Of a stretch of 64,000 bases of DNA, positions 23,439 through 34,374 are shown one piece after another. This DNA comes from CADEDH01 sp041394285 (GTDB lineage Bacteria; Actinomycetota; Acidimicrobiia; Acidimicrobiales; SZUA-35), in contig JAWKIL010000029.1 in assembly GCA_041394285.1 (NCBI GenBank), positions 1 through 64,000 of the forward strand. Direction: 5' to 3'. Numbering within the stretch: the first letter of the stretch is position 1; each line of letters starts with the position of its first letter. The notes below the pieces were generated by a model, which saw only the letters and a program-made list of their open reading frames with translations, did not search any database and was not told where the DNA came from. The position numbers and the translations under genes are program-made.

Positions 23439-26384
23439 ATGAGCGACCGAGGCGTCAGCGACGGGGCCGCGAGCGGGGGCGGGGGCGGGGGCGGGGGCGG
23501 GGGCGAACCGTGGCGGCGGCGGGCGGCGGACGTGGCGGCGGGGCTGGGCGTGGATCCGGCGGCGGGGCTGTCGGCGGGCGAGGCTTCGGACCGGCTGGAG
23601 CGGTACGGCCCCAACGTGCTGGCGTCGGCCCCGCCGGTGCCGGGGTGGCGCAAGCTGCTGGCCCAGATGGCCGACCCGCTGGTGTACCTGCTGCTGGCGG
23701 CGGTGGTGGTCTCGGCTGCGGTGTGGGTGCTGGAGGGAGCGGACGGCGTCCCCTTCGACGTGATCGTGATCGTGGCCATCGTGGCCGCCAACGCCGTGCT
23801 GGGCTTCGTGCAGGTGGAGCGGGCCGAGCAGGCCGTTGCCGCCCTGCAGGAGATGACGGCGGCCCACGCTTCGGTGGTGCGCGACGGCCGGGAGCAGCGG
23901 GTGGAGGCGGCCCGGCTGGTGCCGGGCGACGTGCTGGTGCTGGCCGAGGGCGACGCCGTCGGGGCCGACGCCCGCCTGGTGGAGGCGGCCGCCCTCACCG
24001 TGGCCGAAGCCGCCCTCACCGGGGAGAGCGAGCCCGTGCTGAAGGAGACGGCGACGGTGGACGGGCCGGCCGAGGTGGGCGACCGGGTGAACATGGTGTT
24101 CGCCGGGACGGCCGTCACCCGGGGCCGGGGCCGGGCCGTGGTCACCGCCACCGCCATGGACACCGAGATGGGCGCCGTGGCCCGGCTCCTGGGGCGCACC
24201 GAGACCCGGGCCACGCCGCTGCAGGTGGAGGTGGACGCCATCGGTCGGGCTCTGGGCCTGGCGGTGGTGGCGATCGCCGTGGTGGTGATGGGGGCCATCG
24301 TGGCCACCAGCGGCGTCGGTAGCGCCTCCGATCTGGTGAACGTGCTGCTGGTGGGGGTGTCGCTGGCGGTGGCGGCTGTGCCCGAGGGCCTGCCCGCCAT
24401 CCTGTCGGTGGTGCTCAGCGTCGGGGTGCAGCGCATGGCCCGGCGCCATGCCATCGTGAAGCGGCTGTCGTCGGTGGAAACGCTTGGCTCGGCCACCGTG
24501 ATCTGCTCCGACAAGACCGGCACCCTCACCCGCAACGAGATGACCGTGGTGACGGTGCTCACCGGCTCGGGCCGGGTGGAGGTCACCGGGACCGGCTACG
24601 ACCCGACGGGCGAGCTGCGCCTGCCGGGCGACGGCAGCCCGGTGGCCGACCCCGCGCTGCGGGACGAGGTGGCGCTGGTGCTGGGGGGCGGGGCGCTGGC
24701 CAACGACGCCAGCCTGCACCACGGCCCCGATGGCTGGACGATCCAGGGCGACCCGACCGAGGCCGCGTTCCTGGTGGCCGAGGCCAAGCTCAGCTCGGCC
24801 GCCGAGCAGGAGGCGCGTCGGAACCGGTTCACCCGGGTGGGCGAGATCCCGTTCACCTCGGAGCGCAAGCTGATGACCACCCTCCACGCCGACGCCGAGC
24901 AGGAGGGTGGCGTGGTGGCGGTGTCGAAGGGGGCCCCCGACGTGCTGCTCGGCCGCTGCACCGCCGAGCGGGTGGCGGGCGCCGAACGGCCCTTGACCGA
25001 CGAGCGGCGGCGGGCGGTGCTGGCCGCCGTCGACGAGCTGGCCGGTGACGCCCTGCGGACCCTGGCGGTCGCCTACCGCCGCTACCCCGACCGGACCGAT
25101 GGGCGGCCGCTGCCGGCCGGCGACGATGACGCCGTGGAGCAGGGCCTGGTGTATCTGGGCCTGGTGGGGATCGTCGATCCGGCCCGGCCGGAAGCGGCGG
25201 CGGCGGTGGCCGAGGCCCGGAGGGCCGGGGTCCGCACGGTGATGATCACCGGCGACCACCCCCGGACGGCGGCCCGCATCGCCGCCGAGCTCGGCATCCT
25301 CCCGGCGGAGCGAGCCGGCTCCAACGGCGACCGGGGCACCGCCGGGAGCGGCGGCGACGACCACAGCGGCGGCGACGACCGGAGGGGCGCCGGGGAGTCT
25401 GGCGTGCTCACGGGGGCCGAGCTGGCGACCCTGGGGCCCGACGAGCTGGCGGCGGTGGTGCAGCGGGTGTCGGTGTACGCCCGGGTGGCGCCCGAGCACA
25501 AGCTGCGCATCGTGGAGGGCCTGCAGGCCGGTGGTCAGGTGGTGGCGATGACGGGCGACGGGGTGAACGACGCCCCCGCCCTGAAGGCGGCCGATATCGG
25601 CGTGGCCATGGGCGTGACCGGCACCGACGTGGCCAAGGAGGCGGCCGACATGGTGCTCACCGACGACAACTTCGCCACGATCGTGGCTGCGGTGGGCCAG
25701 GGACGGGCCATCCTGTCCAACATCCGCAAGTTCCTCCGGTTCCTGCTGTCGTCGAACATGGGCGAGGTGTTCACCATGTTCTTCGGCGTGATCGGGGCGG
25801 GCGCCCTGGGGCTCGACGGCGGAGCGGGCGGCGTGGCCGTTCCCCTGCTGGCCACCCAGATCCTGTGGGTCAACCTGCTGACCGACACCGCCCCGGCTCT
25901 GGCCATGGGGGTGGATCCGCCGGCCGACGACATGATGAGCCGGCCGCCCCGCCGCTCCGACGACCGGGTGATCGACGCCGCCATGTGGGTGGGCATCGTA
26001 TGGGTGGGCGTGGCGACGGCGGCGGTGTCGCTGGCGGCGTTCGACCTGGGCCGCGACGGCGGCCTGCTCGGAGGCTCGGGGCCCCTGGAGCAGGGGCGGA
26101 CGATGGCGTTCACGACCCTCGTGCTGGCCCAGCTGTTCAACACGGTCAACGCCCGCTCGGACCGGGTGAGCGCCTTCCACCGGTTGTTCACCAACCCGCT
26201 GCTGTGGGCCGCGTTGGCTCTGTCGGCGCTGCTCCAGGTGGCCGTCGTCCACCTTGGGTTCATGAACCGGGCGTTCGACACGGTGCCCCTCGGGCCCGGT
26301 CACTGGGCCATCTGCCTGGGCCTGGCCAGCGTCGTGCTGTGGGCCGACGAGGCCCGCAAGTTGGCCGCCCATCTGCTGCGGTAG
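23439..26384 (+). CDS. P-type cation-transporting ATPase (Ca2+ / PacL type)
   Basis: A 981-residue P2-type ATPase with an N-terminal cation-ATPase domain, transmembrane pairs around residues 70-110 and 275-320 (PEGLPAIL in M4 carries the ion-binding glutamate), phosphorylation site Asp358 in SDKTGTLT, nucleotide-binding SKGAPDVLL, hinge TGDGVNDAPALKAADIGVAMG and a C-terminal cation-ATPase membrane domain (NLLTDTAPALAMG). It resembles SERCA/PMCA-like bacterial calcium pumps. The N-terminus has a run of about 12 glycines from a GGGGGC repeat. A 30-residue Gly/Asp-rich insert sits in the P domain near residue 630. The cation is inferred from family. Confidence 0.9.
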   Translation: MSDRGVSDGAASGGGGGGGGGGEPWRRRAADVAAGLGVDPAAGLSAGEASDRLERYGPNVLASAPPVPGWRKLLAQMADPLVYLLLAAVVVSAAVWVLEGADGVPFDVIVIVAIVAANAVLGFVQVERAEQAVAALQEMTAAHASVVRDGREQRVEAARLVPGDVLVLAEGDAVGADARLVEAAALTVAEAALTGESEPVLKETATVDGPAEVGDRVNMVFAGTAVTRGRGRAVVTATAMDTEMGAVARLLGRTETRATPLQVEVDAIGRALGLAVVAIAVVVMGAIVATSGVGSASDLVNVLLVGVSLAVAAVPEGLPAILSVVLSVGVQRMARRHAIVKRLSSVETLGSATVICSDKTGTLTRNEMTVVTVLTGSGRVEVTGTGYDPTGELRLPGDGSPVADPALRDEVALVLGGGALANDASLHHGPDGWTIQGDPTEAAFLVAEAKLSSAAEQEARRNRFTRVGEIPFTSERKLMTTLHADAEQEGGVVAVSKGAPDVLLGRCTAERVAGAERPLTDERRRAVLAAVDELAGDALRTLAVAYRRYPDRTDGRPLPAGDDDAVEQGLVYLGLVGIVDPARPEAAAAVAEARRAGVRTVMITGDHPRTAARIAAELGILPAERAGSNGDRGTAGSGGDDHSGGDDRRGAGESGVLTGAELATLGPDELAAVVQRVSVYARVAPEHKLRIVEGLQAGGQVVAMTGDGVNDAPALKAADIGVAMGVTGTDVAKEAADMVLTDDNFATIVAAVGQGRAILSNIRKFLRFLLSSNMGEVFTMFFGVIGAGALGLDGGAGGVAVPLLATQILWVNLLTDTAPALAMGVDPPADDMMSRPPRRSDDRVIDAAMWVGIVWVGVATAAVSLAAFDLGRDGGLLGGSGPLEQGRTMAFTTLVLAQLFNTVNARSDRVSAFHRLFTNPLLWAALALSALLQVAVVHLGFMNRAFDTVPLGPGHWAICLGLASVVLWADEARKLAAHLLR
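23473..23505 (+). repeat. GGGGGC microsatellite in the ATPase N-terminus
   Basis: About five tandem copies of a 6-bp unit encode polyglycine. Length change by whole units would keep the frame and only vary glycine number. Confidence 0.8.
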
Positions 26385-26500
26385 GATCTGCCTCACGCCC
26401 TCGGTGAGCCAGCGTTCAAGGTGGGCCCAGTCGCTCTCGACATCGAGCGGCCGGGCTCCAGGCTCCCCTCGACTCGCATCAGAGCCAGGACGAGGGCATT

Positions 26501-27136
26501 GTGATATCCGAGCAGCAGCGGCACCGTCTCTACACCCGGTTGGGTGAGGTCCTGGGATCGGAGGAGGCCGGCACGATGATCGAGCTTCTACCCGCCGGAT
26601 CGTGGGACGACCTGGCCACCAACCAGCGTCTGGACCAGATCTCGGCTGAGATCCGGGGCGAACTGCGCACCGAGATGGCGAATCTCCGCACGGAACTGAA
26701 GACTGAGATGGCCGATCTCCGCACGGGGCTGAAGACCGAGATGGCCGATCTCCGCACGGAGCTGAAGACCGAGATGGCGGACCTCCGCACCGACATCAAA
26801 TCCGACATGGGCCTCATCCGGACCGAGATCACGACGGAGATGAGCGACTTCCAAACCGCCATCCGCACCGAGATGAGCGACTTCCAAACTGCCATCCGCA
26901 CCGAGATGAGCGACTTCCAAACCGCCATCCGCACCGAGATGAGCGACTTCCAAAGCGCCATCCGCACCGAGATGAGCGACTTCCAATCCGCCATCCGCAC
27001 CGAGATGAGCGGATTCCGCGTGGAGCTGGCCCAGATGAGGGTGGAGATGCACCGGTCGGCGCGCCAGGCGATGGCGGTGAACACGGCGGCCATGCTGGCC
27101 ATCGGCGGGATGCTGGTGGCGGCCCTGCGGATCTGA
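26501..27136 (+). CDS. hendecad-repeat coiled-coil protein with C-terminal membrane anchor
   Basis: A 211-residue protein (GTG start) of unknown function. The N-terminal 55 residues are non-repetitive (YTRLGEVLGSEEAGTMIELLP). Residues about 55-170 are 11-residue repeats of two kinds: LRTELKTEMAD (four copies) and FQTAIRTEMSD (five copies plus a partial one). Eleven-residue periodicity indicates a right-handed coiled coil. The C-terminus ends in one hydrophobic helix (AAMLAIGGMLVAALRI), like tail-anchored DUF1640/CCDC90-type proteins. It may form membrane-attached trimers or tetramers (inference). Codon-level near-identity of the repeats points to recent expansion. Confidence 0.8.
   Translation: MISEQQRHRLYTRLGEVLGSEEAGTMIELLPAGSWDDLATNQRLDQISAEIRGELRTEMANLRTELKTEMADLRTGLKTEMADLRTELKTEMADLRTDIKSDMGLIRTEITTEMSDFQTAIRTEMSDFQTAIRTEMSDFQTAIRTEMSDFQSAIRTEMSDFQSAIRTEMSGFRVELAQMRVEMHRSARQAMAVNTAAMLAIGGMLVAALRI
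26672..26803 (+). repeat. 33-bp tandem repeat block A (four units)
   Basis: Units begin with GAGATGGCC/G at 26672, 26705, 26738 and 26771 and encode EMADLRTELKT-type hendecads. The last unit diverges at its end. Confidence 0.9.
26837..27001 (+). repeat. 33-bp tandem repeat block B (five units)
   Basis: Units start GAGATGAGCGACTTCCAA at 26837, 26870, 26903, 26936 and 26969, nearly identical in DNA, with a partial sixth from 27002. They encode EMSDFQTAIRT. Confidence 0.95.
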
Positions 27137-27222
27137 CCCGCTGAAAATGGCGACGCGGCCGGAGCCGGAGAACCGGCGCCGGCCGCGTCGAGGTACCACG
27201 CAGCGGTGTCAGACGGCAGGGA

Positions 27223-28254
27223 TCAGCCCTGGCCGCCCGAGGTCTCGCGCACGGATGCCTTGCCCTGCGAGATCCAGGGCATCATGGCCCGCAGCTCCTT
27301 GCCCACGACCTCCACCGGATGGTCGTGGCCAGCGGCCTCGAGCCGCAGGAAGTTGGGGCGCCCGGCCCGGCTCTCGGCCACCCACTCGTCGGCGAACTTG
27401 CCCGTCTGGATCTCGTCCAGGATGGCCTTCATCTCGGCCCGGACGGCGTCGTTGATGATGCGGGGTCCCCGGGTGAGGTCGCCGTACTCGGCCGTGTCGC
27501 TCACCGAGTAGCGCATCCCGGCGATGCCCTCCTCGTACATGAGATCCACGATCAGCTTCAGCTCGTGCAGGCACTCGAAGTACGCCACCTCGGGCTGATA
27601 GCCGGCGTCGACCAGCGTCTCGAAGCCGGCCTGGACCAGGGCGGTGGTGCCGCCGCACAGCACGGCCTGCTCACCGAACAGGTCGGTCTCGGTCTCCTCG
27701 GTGAACGTGGTCTCGATCACGCCGGCCCGGGCGCCGCCGATGGCGTCGGCGTAGGCCAGGGCGATGCCCTTGGCGTTGCCCGAGGCGTCGTTCTCCATGG
27801 CGATCAGGCACGGCACGCCGCCGCCCTCCACGTAGGTTCGCCGCACCAGGTGCCCGGGACCCTTGGGGGCCACCATGCACACGTCGACCGAGGCCGGCGG
27901 CTCGATCAGGCCGAAGCGGATGTTGAAGCCGTGGGCGAAGAACAGGGCATCGCCGTCGTTGAGGTTGGGGGCCACGTGGTCGGCGTAGATCGCCGCCATC
28001 TCCGTGTCGGGCATGAGCATCATCACCAGGTCGGCCTCGGCCACGGCGTCGGCGATGCCCAGCACCCGCAGCCCGGCCTCGGCCGCCTTGGCCGCCGAGT
28101 TCGAACCCTCCCGCAGGCCCACCCGCACGTCGATGCCCGACTCCTTCAGGTTCAGGGCGTGGGCATGGCCTTGCGACCCGTACCCCAGCACCGCCACCTT
28201 GCGGTTGGCGATGAGCGACCGATCGACGTCGGCTTCGTAGTAGATGTTGGCCAT
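27223..28254 (-). CDS. ilvC: ketol-acid reductoisomerase
   Basis: A 343-residue class I KARI. The NADPH-binding motif VLGYGSQGHAHALNL is at about 24-38, with the phosphate-binding arginine/serine loop VGLREGSNS. Metal-binding motifs GVIETTFTEETETDLFGEQAVLCGG and the EVAYFECLHELKLIVDLMYEEG helix follow. It converts acetolactate or acetohydroxybutyrate to dihydroxy acids in branched-chain amino-acid synthesis. It is the third gene of ilvB-ilvN-ilvC, 43 bp after ilvN. Confidence 0.96.
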   Translation of the reverse strand: MANIYYEADVDRSLIANRKVAVLGYGSQGHAHALNLKESGIDVRVGLREGSNSAAKAAEAGLRVLGIADAVAEADLVMMLMPDTEMAAIYADHVAPNLNDGDALFFAHGFNIRFGLIEPPASVDVCMVAPKGPGHLVRRTYVEGGGVPCLIAMENDASGNAKGIALAYADAIGGARAGVIETTFTEETETDLFGEQAVLCGGTTALVQAGFETLVDAGYQPEVAYFECLHELKLIVDLMYEEGIAGMRYSVSDTAEYGDLTRGPRIINDAVRAEMKAILDEIQTGKFADEWVAESRAGRPNFLRLEAAGHDHPVEVVGKELRAMMPWISQGKASVRETSGGQG

Positions 28255-28297
28255 TGGAACTCGGACTCCTCAAGTGAAACGACGGGTGGAACGCTAA

Positions 28298-28840
28298 CTA
28301 AACAGCACGCAACCGAGGCACTTCGCGGCCGATCTTGGGCAGGGCGATGCGGCCCGAGCGCTGCAGCTCGATGATGTCGTAGTCGCCGAGCAGGGCCTCG
28401 AAGTCGTCGATCTTGGCCGGATTGCCGTCGAGGGCCACCGTGAGGGCCTCGCTCGACACAGCCACGATCTTGCCCTCGAAGATGTCGACCAGCTCGGCTA
28501 TCTGACCCCGCAGGTTCTTGGGGGCGGCCACCGTGGCCAGCAGCAGCTCCCGCTCAACCGACTCGCCGGGGTTGAGCACGGCGATCTCCACCACGTGGAT
28601 CAGCTTGAACAGCTGCTTCACGATCTGGTCGAGGGGCGACGAGGCCACGTCGACCACGATCGTGATCCGGCTGAACGCCTCGTCGTGGGTGGGGGCCACA
28701 GCCAACGAGACGATGTTGTAGCCGCGGCGGGCGAACAGGTCGGCCACCCGGGCCAGGAGACCGGCCTTGTTCTCCACCAGCACCACGATCGTGCGCTGCG
28801 ACGTGGGGCCCACCATGGGTTCCAGTGCGATGTCGCTCAT
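28298..28840 (-). CDS. ilvN: acetolactate synthase small (regulatory) subunit
   Basis: A 180-residue protein with an N-terminal ACT domain (TIVVLVENKAGLLARVADLFARRGYNIVSLAV) and the C-terminal ALS_ss domain (EIAVLNPGESVERELLLATV ... LRGQIAELVDIFEGKIV). It gives valine feedback control to IlvB. The start lies 3 bp beyond the ilvB stop, so the subunits are co-translated. Confidence 0.95.
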   Translation of the reverse strand: MSDIALEPMVGPTSQRTIVVLVENKAGLLARVADLFARRGYNIVSLAVAPTHDEAFSRITIVVDVASSPLDQIVKQLFKLIHVVEIAVLNPGESVERELLLATVAAPKNLRGQIAELVDIFEGKIVAVSSEALTVALDGNPAKIDDFEALLGDYDIIELQRSGRIALPKIGREVPRLRAV

Positions 28841-28843
28841 TGC

Positions 28844-30595
28844 TCAGGCCCTCTCTCGCTGGGACGGGTCGACCATGATGTCGTCGTTGCTGCCGCCGGC
28901 CGGCACCATGGGGAACACCTTCTCCCCCGGCACGCAGCGGAACTCCACCACCACCGGGCGGTCGTTGATCTCGTTGGCCTTGGCGATCGTGGGCTCCACC
29001 TCCTCCGGTTCCTCCACCCGGAAGGCCACGCAGCCCATGGCCTCGGCCCACTTCACGTAGTCGGGCATGTCATGGCTTAGGTGCACCTCGGAGTACCGCT
29101 CGTCGTAGAACATCTCCTGCCACTGGCGCACCATGCCCAGGTAGGCGTTGTTGAGCAGGGCCACCTTGATCGGCACCTTCTCCACCGAGGCGGTGACCAG
29201 CTCCTGGCCCGTCATCTGGAAGCAACCGTCGCCGTCGACGGCCCACACCAGCCGGTCGGGCATGCCCACCTTGGCCCCGATGGCGGCCGGGATGGAGAAC
29301 CCCATGGTGCCCAGGCCGCCCGAGTTGATCCAGGTGTAGGGGTGATCGAAGCGCCAGTACTGGCTGGTGAACATCTGGTGCTGGCCCACCCCGGAGGCCA
29401 CGATCGTGTCGGCCGGGCAGGCGTCGCGCAGCTGCTCGATCACGAACTGGGGCTTGAGCAGCTCCCCCGGAGCCGAGTGCTCGTAGACCAGCGGGTAGCG
29501 CTCCTGCCAGCCCGAGAGCTGCTGGCGCCACCGGGTGTGGTCGGCGAACGCGGTGCGGCCGCCCCGCCGGCCGATCTCGGCCAGCATCAGCTCCATCGCC
29601 ACCCGGCAGTCGCCCACCACGGAGACGTCGGGCTGGCGGACCTTGCCGTGCTCCGCCGGATCGATGTCGACGTGGACCACCTGGGCCCCAGGGGCGAAGG
29701 CACCCACCTTGCCCGTCACCCGGTCGTCGAACCGGGCGCCCATGGCGATCAGCAGGTCGGCCTGCTGGATGGCGGTGACCGCCGTGTAGTTGCCGTGCAT
29801 GCCCGGCATGCCCAGGCACAGCTCGTGGCTGTCGGGGAAGGCACCCCGGGCCATGAGGGTGGTGACCACGGGCAGGTTGCCGGTCTCGGCCAGCTGGCGC
29901 AGCACCTCGGCCCCCCGGGCCTTGAGCACCCCGCCGCCCACGTAGAGCACGGGCCGCTCGGCCGCCAGGATCAGGTCCACCGCCCGGCGGATCGACTCCT
30001 CCGACGGGGTCAGGTCGGGTTTGTAGCCCGGCAGGTTCACCTCGTCGGGGTAGTACCACTGGAAGTAGGCGTCGGGGTTCTGGGCGTCGACCACGTTCTT
30101 GGGCACGTCGATCAGCACCGGGCCGGGCCGGCCGGTGGTGGCGATGTGGAACGCCTCCTTGACCGCCATCGGGATGTCCTCGGCCCGGGTCACCAGCATG
30201 TTGTGCTTGGTGACCGACCGGGTGATCCCGGTGGTGTCGACCTCCTGGAATGCGTCGGTGCCGATGGCGGCCATGCCCACCTGGCCGGTGATGCAGACCA
30301 TGGGCACCGAGTCGAGGTAGGCGTCGGCCAGGGGCGTGACGATGTTGGTGGCGGCCGGCCCGCTCGTCACCATGCACACCCCGGGCCGGCCGGTGGCGTG
30401 GGCGTAGCCCTCGGCGGCGTGGCCTGCGCCCTGTTCATGGCGGACGAGCACATGACGGATACGGGAGTCGATGATCGGGTCGTACACCGGGAGGATGGCG
30501 CCGCCGGGGTAACCGAAGATCACCTCCACTCCCTCCATCTCGAGGCTCTTGATGAGGGCCTGGCCCCCGTTCAGCTCGATCGGTTCGAGCGCCAT
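28844..30595 (-). CDS. ilvB: acetolactate synthase large subunit
   Basis: A 583-residue thiamine-diphosphate enzyme. The catalytic glutamate region is in FGYPGGAILPVYD / VRHEQGAGHAAEGYA, the central domain covers about 190-330, and the ThDP/Mg motif is VDGDGCFQMTGQELVTA with NNAYLGMVRQWQ. It makes acetolactate or acetohydroxybutyrate. ATG 30595 is chosen because the family N-terminus (LNGGQALIKSLEMEGVEVIFG) begins there and the region upstream is an attenuator, although the frame stays open further upstream. Confidence 0.95.
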   Translation of the reverse strand: MALEPIELNGGQALIKSLEMEGVEVIFGYPGGAILPVYDPIIDSRIRHVLVRHEQGAGHAAEGYAHATGRPGVCMVTSGPAATNIVTPLADAYLDSVPMVCITGQVGMAAIGTDAFQEVDTTGITRSVTKHNMLVTRAEDIPMAVKEAFHIATTGRPGPVLIDVPKNVVDAQNPDAYFQWYYPDEVNLPGYKPDLTPSEESIRRAVDLILAAERPVLYVGGGVLKARGAEVLRQLAETGNLPVVTTLMARGAFPDSHELCLGMPGMHGNYTAVTAIQQADLLIAMGARFDDRVTGKVGAFAPGAQVVHVDIDPAEHGKVRQPDVSVVGDCRVAMELMLAEIGRRGGRTAFADHTRWRQQLSGWQERYPLVYEHSAPGELLKPQFVIEQLRDACPADTIVASGVGQHQMFTSQYWRFDHPYTWINSGGLGTMGFSIPAAIGAKVGMPDRLVWAVDGDGCFQMTGQELVTASVEKVPIKVALLNNAYLGMVRQWQEMFYDERYSEVHLSHDMPDYVKWAEAMGCVAFRVEEPEEVEPTIAKANEINDRPVVVEFRCVPGEKVFPMVPAGGSNDDIMVDPSQRERA

Positions 30596-30667
30596 GTGCT
30601 TGCTCCTGATGCTGTCGGTCGGTGGAATGGCGGGTCGGTGGAGGGCACCACGGTCCCAAAACTGAGA

Positions 30668-30690
30668 AAGCCTCCCCGGGAGGGAGGCTT
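30668..30690 (-). terminator. ilvB attenuator hairpin
   Basis: AAGCCTCCC and GGGAGGCTT pair as 9-bp arms with a short loop. On the minus strand they are followed by TCTCAGTTTT, a partial T-run. It lies between the Val/Ile/Leu-rich leader peptide and ilvB, the position of a transcription attenuator. Confidence 0.7.
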
Positions 30691-30722
30691 CTGCGCACGG
30701 GGACGAAAAACGTCGACGTGCG

Positions 30723-30800
30723 CTAGGTGAGTACGAGGATGGGCTCGGTGGTGAGGGTGCTGATCGCCATCGGCGTCCAGTCAATCACCACCGGGCCCAT
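30723..30800 (-). CDS. ilvB leader peptide
   Basis: A 25-codon frame starting ATG at 30800 and ending TAG, 32 bp before the terminator hairpin. Ten of its residues are Val, Ile or Leu, including VVI near the start and ILVL just before the stop. Ribosome stalling at these codons under branched-chain amino-acid limitation would prevent the terminator, as known for ilv operons of Corynebacterium and enterics. The ATG lies 9 bp downstream of the AT-rich AAAAGTACGGT, a possible -10, so translation may be leaderless or nearly so. Confidence 0.7.
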   Translation of the reverse strand: MGPVVIDWTPMAISTLTTEPILVLT

Positions 30801-30840
30801 TCCACAACCGTACTTTTCGGAGGCTTGGTCGGCCCGGGTC

Positions 30841-33165
<2,325 letters not shown>

Positions 33166-33297
33166 CGTGTGTTCCTGTCTTCGGTGACTAGCTGCCGCAG
33201 CATAGAGTCACCGGCGCCCGGACCACACGTTCGCTGCCGAGGTGGTGGCTGAACGGTACCTGAATACCAGGTCAGGCCGGACGCGGCCCCGGAACGC

Positions 33298-34299
33298 TCA
33301 GCTTTTGTCGGCCAGGACCAGGCGGTCGCCGATCTCCTGGACCGGCCGGGCGTTGTGGTCGTAGCGGAACCCGTCGATCTGACTCTGCGACACCGCGGCC
33401 GGGGTGGCCAGCACGTTCCAGCTCACGCCCTCGGTGCAGGGCGGGGTGGTGAGCGACCCGGGGTAGCGCCAGGCGTGGCGGTCCGGCGGGAGCAGCTCGG
33501 TCAGGTCGAAGCCGGCCACCTTGTTGCCCTCGCCCCCGGCCGTCACGGCCTCGGGCTGGGCCGCCCACAGCACGTCGTAGGCCGGGTTGGCCTCCCCCAC
33601 CGTGAGCAGCACGCCGATGACGGCCAGGCCCCCGGCGGCGTTCTTGTGCACGAAGTGGAGCTCCATGGGGAAGGCTTCGCCCTTCACCTCGTGCTCGCTC
33701 GGCTTGTGGAAGTGGAACTGCACAAGGTCGTACACCACGCCGTCGATCACGCTGGTGTTGCCGGCCGGGATGTTGGCCTGGATGGTGTGGCCGTTGTCCA
33801 CGATCGTCAGCTCGGACGGCTTCCAGTCGAGCTGGAGGTCGTCGAGGCCGACCTCGAGCGTGCGGCTCACCAGGTCGATCGGCGACTGGTTGACGCCCGA
33901 CTCGCAGGCCTCGAACTCCGCCGAGATCGAGGCCCAGTGCTCCGGGCCCTCCTCCCCCTCGTAGCTCCAGTGGGGCGTCTCGTGGGCCGCCGCCGCGGGC
34001 TCGGTGGTGCCGGTGCCCTGCTCGGCCGAGCTGTCCTCCCCGGCAGCGGCGCCGTCCGTCCCCCCGCCCTCGCTGTGCCCGGGGGTGCCGTCGCCGGCGA
34101 CGGCAGCGAGGGCCTCGTCGGCCGTGCTCTTGGCCTCCTCGGCCGACAGGGCGGCCTGGTAGGCCAGCTCCTTGGCCTCGTTGACCTTCTCCTCCAGGTC
34201 AGACTCGGCCGCGCTCCCGCCGCCACCGCAGGCACCGGCGGTGAGGGCCAGGGCCGCCAGCAGGGAGAACGATCGGGTGGTACGAACGGCAGGGCGCAC
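33298..34299 (-). CDS. alpha-class carbonic anhydrase, lipoprotein
   Basis: A 333-residue protein with a GTG start and a lipoprotein signal (ALTAGAC, Cys about 24). A charged Glu/Lys/Ala coiled-coil segment lies at about 33-65, a Gly/Ser/Thr-rich linker at about 68-105, and an alpha-CA domain follows. Zinc ligands are the two histidines of QFHFHKPSEH and that of ELHFVHK. The NQSPIDL and YPGSLTTPPCTEGVSW signatures are present. It would hydrate CO2 on the outer face of the membrane. The N-terminal coiled coil recalls Lpp-type spacers and may oligomerise the enzyme (inference). Confidence 0.93.
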   Translation of the reverse strand: MRPAVRTTRSFSLLAALALTAGACGGGGSAAESDLEEKVNEAKELAYQAALSAEEAKSTADEALAAVAGDGTPGHSEGGGTDGAAAGEDSSAEQGTGTTEPAAAAHETPHWSYEGEEGPEHWASISAEFEACESGVNQSPIDLVSRTLEVGLDDLQLDWKPSELTIVDNGHTIQANIPAGNTSVIDGVVYDLVQFHFHKPSEHEVKGEAFPMELHFVHKNAAGGLAVIGVLLTVGEANPAYDVLWAAQPEAVTAGGEGNKVAGFDLTELLPPDRHAWRYPGSLTTPPCTEGVSWNVLATPAAVSQSQIDGFRYDHNARPVQEIGDRLVLADKS

Positions 34300-34342
34300 C
34301 GGAAACCTCCGTGTCAGGGACGCTCCCTGAGCTTCGGAGGAA

Positions 34343-34370
34343 TCCGGCGGGCCCTTGAGAACCCGCCGGA
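34343..34370 (-). terminator. hairpin after the serine hydrolase gene
   Basis: Perfect 9-bp arms TCCGGCGGG and CCCGCCGGA with a 10-nt loop, beginning 4 bp beyond the serine hydrolase stop. The following minus-strand bases are only weakly T-rich. Confidence 0.55.
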
Positions 34371-34374
34371 GCGG

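Noticed and set aside
21554..24586. A 1010-codon open frame on the minus strand opposite glpD and the P-type ATPase gene
   Set aside because: It is a by-product of high-GC codon use. The plus-strand proteins have clear catalytic motifs and this frame has none. Many similar long frames across the window were dropped for the same reason.
26385..26500. Minus-strand fragment with LDVESDWAHLERWLTEGV-like residues before the coiled-coil gene
   Set aside because: Too short, has no clear start or stop context, and could be chance in a 116-bp gap.
26837..27001. Regular 33-bp repeats that resemble a CRISPR array
   Set aside because: The repeats are contiguous with no unique spacers and lie in frame in a coding region for hendecads.
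33257..33271. ACCTG-AATAC-CAGGT hairpin upstream of hppA as a terminator for the pyrophosphatase neighbour
   Set aside because: Stem is only 5 bp and it lies upstream of hppA on the minus strand, so a terminator role is not supported.
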